A stretch of 6,865 bases of DNA, taken from positions 1-6,865 of the forward strand of contig JAJZDL010000156.1 in the NCBI GenBank assembly GCA_021851465.1. Direction: 5' to 3'. This DNA is from Acidobacteriota bacterium (GTDB taxonomy: Bacteria > Acidobacteriota > Terriglobia > Terriglobales > Acidobacteriaceae). The stretch's first letter is position 1. Every line of letters begins with the position of its first letter. The notes beneath the pieces are model-generated. The model did not search any database, was not told the DNA's origin, and saw only the letters and a list, made by a program, of their open reading frames with translations. The position numbers were made by a program, and so were the translations under genes. Positions 6,341-6,865 of the stretch are shown here, one piece after another.

Positions 6341-6754
6341 TCAAAGTGGTCTGCGCGGTGCTGCGGGCCGAAGTCTCGCGATAGCGTACAGGAGTGGAGC
6401 TTTCCGCTCTCGTAGAATTTCGCGCCGCCGTCGCGCCGCGCCCCATCACCGAAGAAACCGAGGATCCCCGCGGTGCTGCACGGGACACCCTGCACCACCT
6501 GGTCTCCGGCGAGCCAGCACTGCTGTAGTTTGCCGCTGGGATAGAGCGCGGTCATCGCGCCTTCGCCGGGGCCGAGCAGCCGATTTCCGCCGCTGCACCT
6601 GACGCCAGCGACCAGGGAGTCGTGCTGCATCATTGCGTAGTGCGGACGGCCATCGGGGAGGAGGGCGAGGATGGAGTGCGCGGGCAGTTGCGCCTCGCCA
6701 AAGGCGGTTGCACGCGAGACGGCGCATCGCTCTAATTTCCCATCCGCATAGAAC
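6328..6754 (-). pseudogene. MORN-like Cys-containing repeat protein, 5' end removed by an IS insertion
   Basis: The frame reads without a stop from the IS junction (6754) down to TGA at 6328-6330, giving about 142 residues of the C-terminal part. It has four units of a MORN/YwqK-like repeat: FYADGKLERC (from 6753), a degenerate LLPDGRPHYA (from 6663), LYPSGKLQQC (from 6546) and FYESGKLHSC (from 6417). They are spaced 30-43 residues apart, and two are preceded by GV-x-C (cysteines at 6595-6597 and 6478-6480). Such repeats form beta-hairpin arrays in proteins of mostly unknown, often envelope-related, function. The first unit is cut right at its aromatic FY pair, and beyond the junction the frame hits a stop inside the IS (6775-6777). 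No start codon remains except internal ones such as the ATG at 6633 (101 residues), so the full protein cannot be made. The N-terminal half should lie beyond the IS, outside this window. The protein is not assigned to a named family. Confidence 0.75.
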
Positions 6755-6865
6755 TGACGTGCCCCCGGAAATCTCTACCATTTGAAGCTGGAGTTCTCTC
6801 GCAAATTATTGGAGAGGACGGAAGCGATGAAGAAGAGCCGATTCAGTGAAGAGCAAATCATCGGG
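6755..6865 (+). mobile_element. IS3-family insertion sequence, left end (partial)
   Basis: The element is recognised from its transposase start at 6827 and its position inside a broken gene. I place the left end at 6755, where TGACGTGCCCCCGGAAAT begins: IS3-family elements start with TG, C-rich ends of this kind are common in the IS407 group, and the repeat-protein homology on the - strand stops exactly there. A possible internal promoter is TTGAAG (6782-6787) with AATTAT (6804-6809), 16 bases apart. The right end, most of the transposase and the target duplication lie outside the window. If the boundary is right, the duplicated target should be GAAC (6751-6754) or its last three bases. Confidence 0.75.
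6827..6865 (+). CDS. IS3-family transposase OrfA, N-terminus only
   Basis: The first 13 residues, MKKSRFSEEQIIG, are the characteristic start of the helix-turn-helix OrfA protein (HTH_Tnp_1 type) of IS3-family elements, which binds the terminal repeats and is usually fused to the OrfB integrase by programmed frameshifting. AGGA at 6815-6818 lies eight bases before the ATG and serves as ribosome-binding site. The gene runs off the window, so neither its integrity nor the frameshift signal can be judged. Confidence 0.85.
   Translation, partial: MKKSRFSEEQIIG

Noticed and set aside
6446..6781. 111-codon - strand frame starting inside the IS end
   Set aside because: It is out of frame with the repeat-protein reading, its product is Arg/Pro-rich without repeats, and its start lies within the mobile element.
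1..6865. CRISPR array, tRNA, rRNA, prophage, toxin-antitoxin or defence island
   Set aside because: No regular spaced repeats, cloverleaf arms, rRNA motifs, phage genes or known defence domains were seen; the 61-residue protein with the HADH-like protein does not resemble a known toxin-antitoxin pair.

Overview
This is GC-rich, densely coding DNA that looks like a chromosomal segment of an Acidobacteriota member (Terriglobia/Acidobacteriaceae type). That assignment is an inference from three things: the PpiD-like protein beginning MIRFLQKDSKAVK, the short intergenic repeat with the core AATGCGGGGAT, and the overall gene style. No rRNA or other phylogenetic marker is present to prove it. All intact genes lie on the + strand.

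Layout. 1-296 has no recognisable gene. 297-1139 is cdsA (phosphatidate cytidylyltransferase, membrane phospholipid synthesis). 1140-1694 is a long G-rich non-coding stretch. It holds a possible hairpin with a mini-ORF, a strong G-quadruplex motif, one copy of a dispersed hairpin repeat and a weak promoter candidate. 1695-3677 encodes a membrane-anchored SurA/PpiD-type parvulin chaperone. 3841-5358 is malQ (4-alpha-glucanotransferase) with its full catalytic triad. 5384-5427 carries a second copy of the dispersed repeat, whose hairpin arms differ from the first copy by matched substitutions. 5517-5702 encodes a 61-residue orphan protein whose stop overlaps the GTG start of a 213-residue Rossmann protein (5699-6340). 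This second protein resembles the NAD-binding half of 3-hydroxyacyl-CoA dehydrogenase but appears to lack the catalytic residues and the C-terminal domain. On the - strand, 6328-6754 is the 3' part of a gene for a MORN-like, Cys-containing repeat protein. It is cut at its 5' side by the left end of an IS3-family insertion sequence (from about 6755), whose first transposase gene starts at 6827 and runs off the window.

Functionally, cdsA and the PpiD-like protein both serve the cell envelope (phospholipid supply and folding of exported proteins), and malQ belongs to glycogen/maltodextrin metabolism. The gaps between these genes suggest separate transcription units rather than one operon. The only clear translational coupling is the 61-residue protein with the HADH-like protein. 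I found no CRISPR array, tRNA, rRNA, phage module or recognisable defence system. The most unusual parts are the small coupled pair with its apparently non-catalytic dehydrogenase fold, the covarying intergenic repeat, and the IS-interrupted repeat-protein gene.
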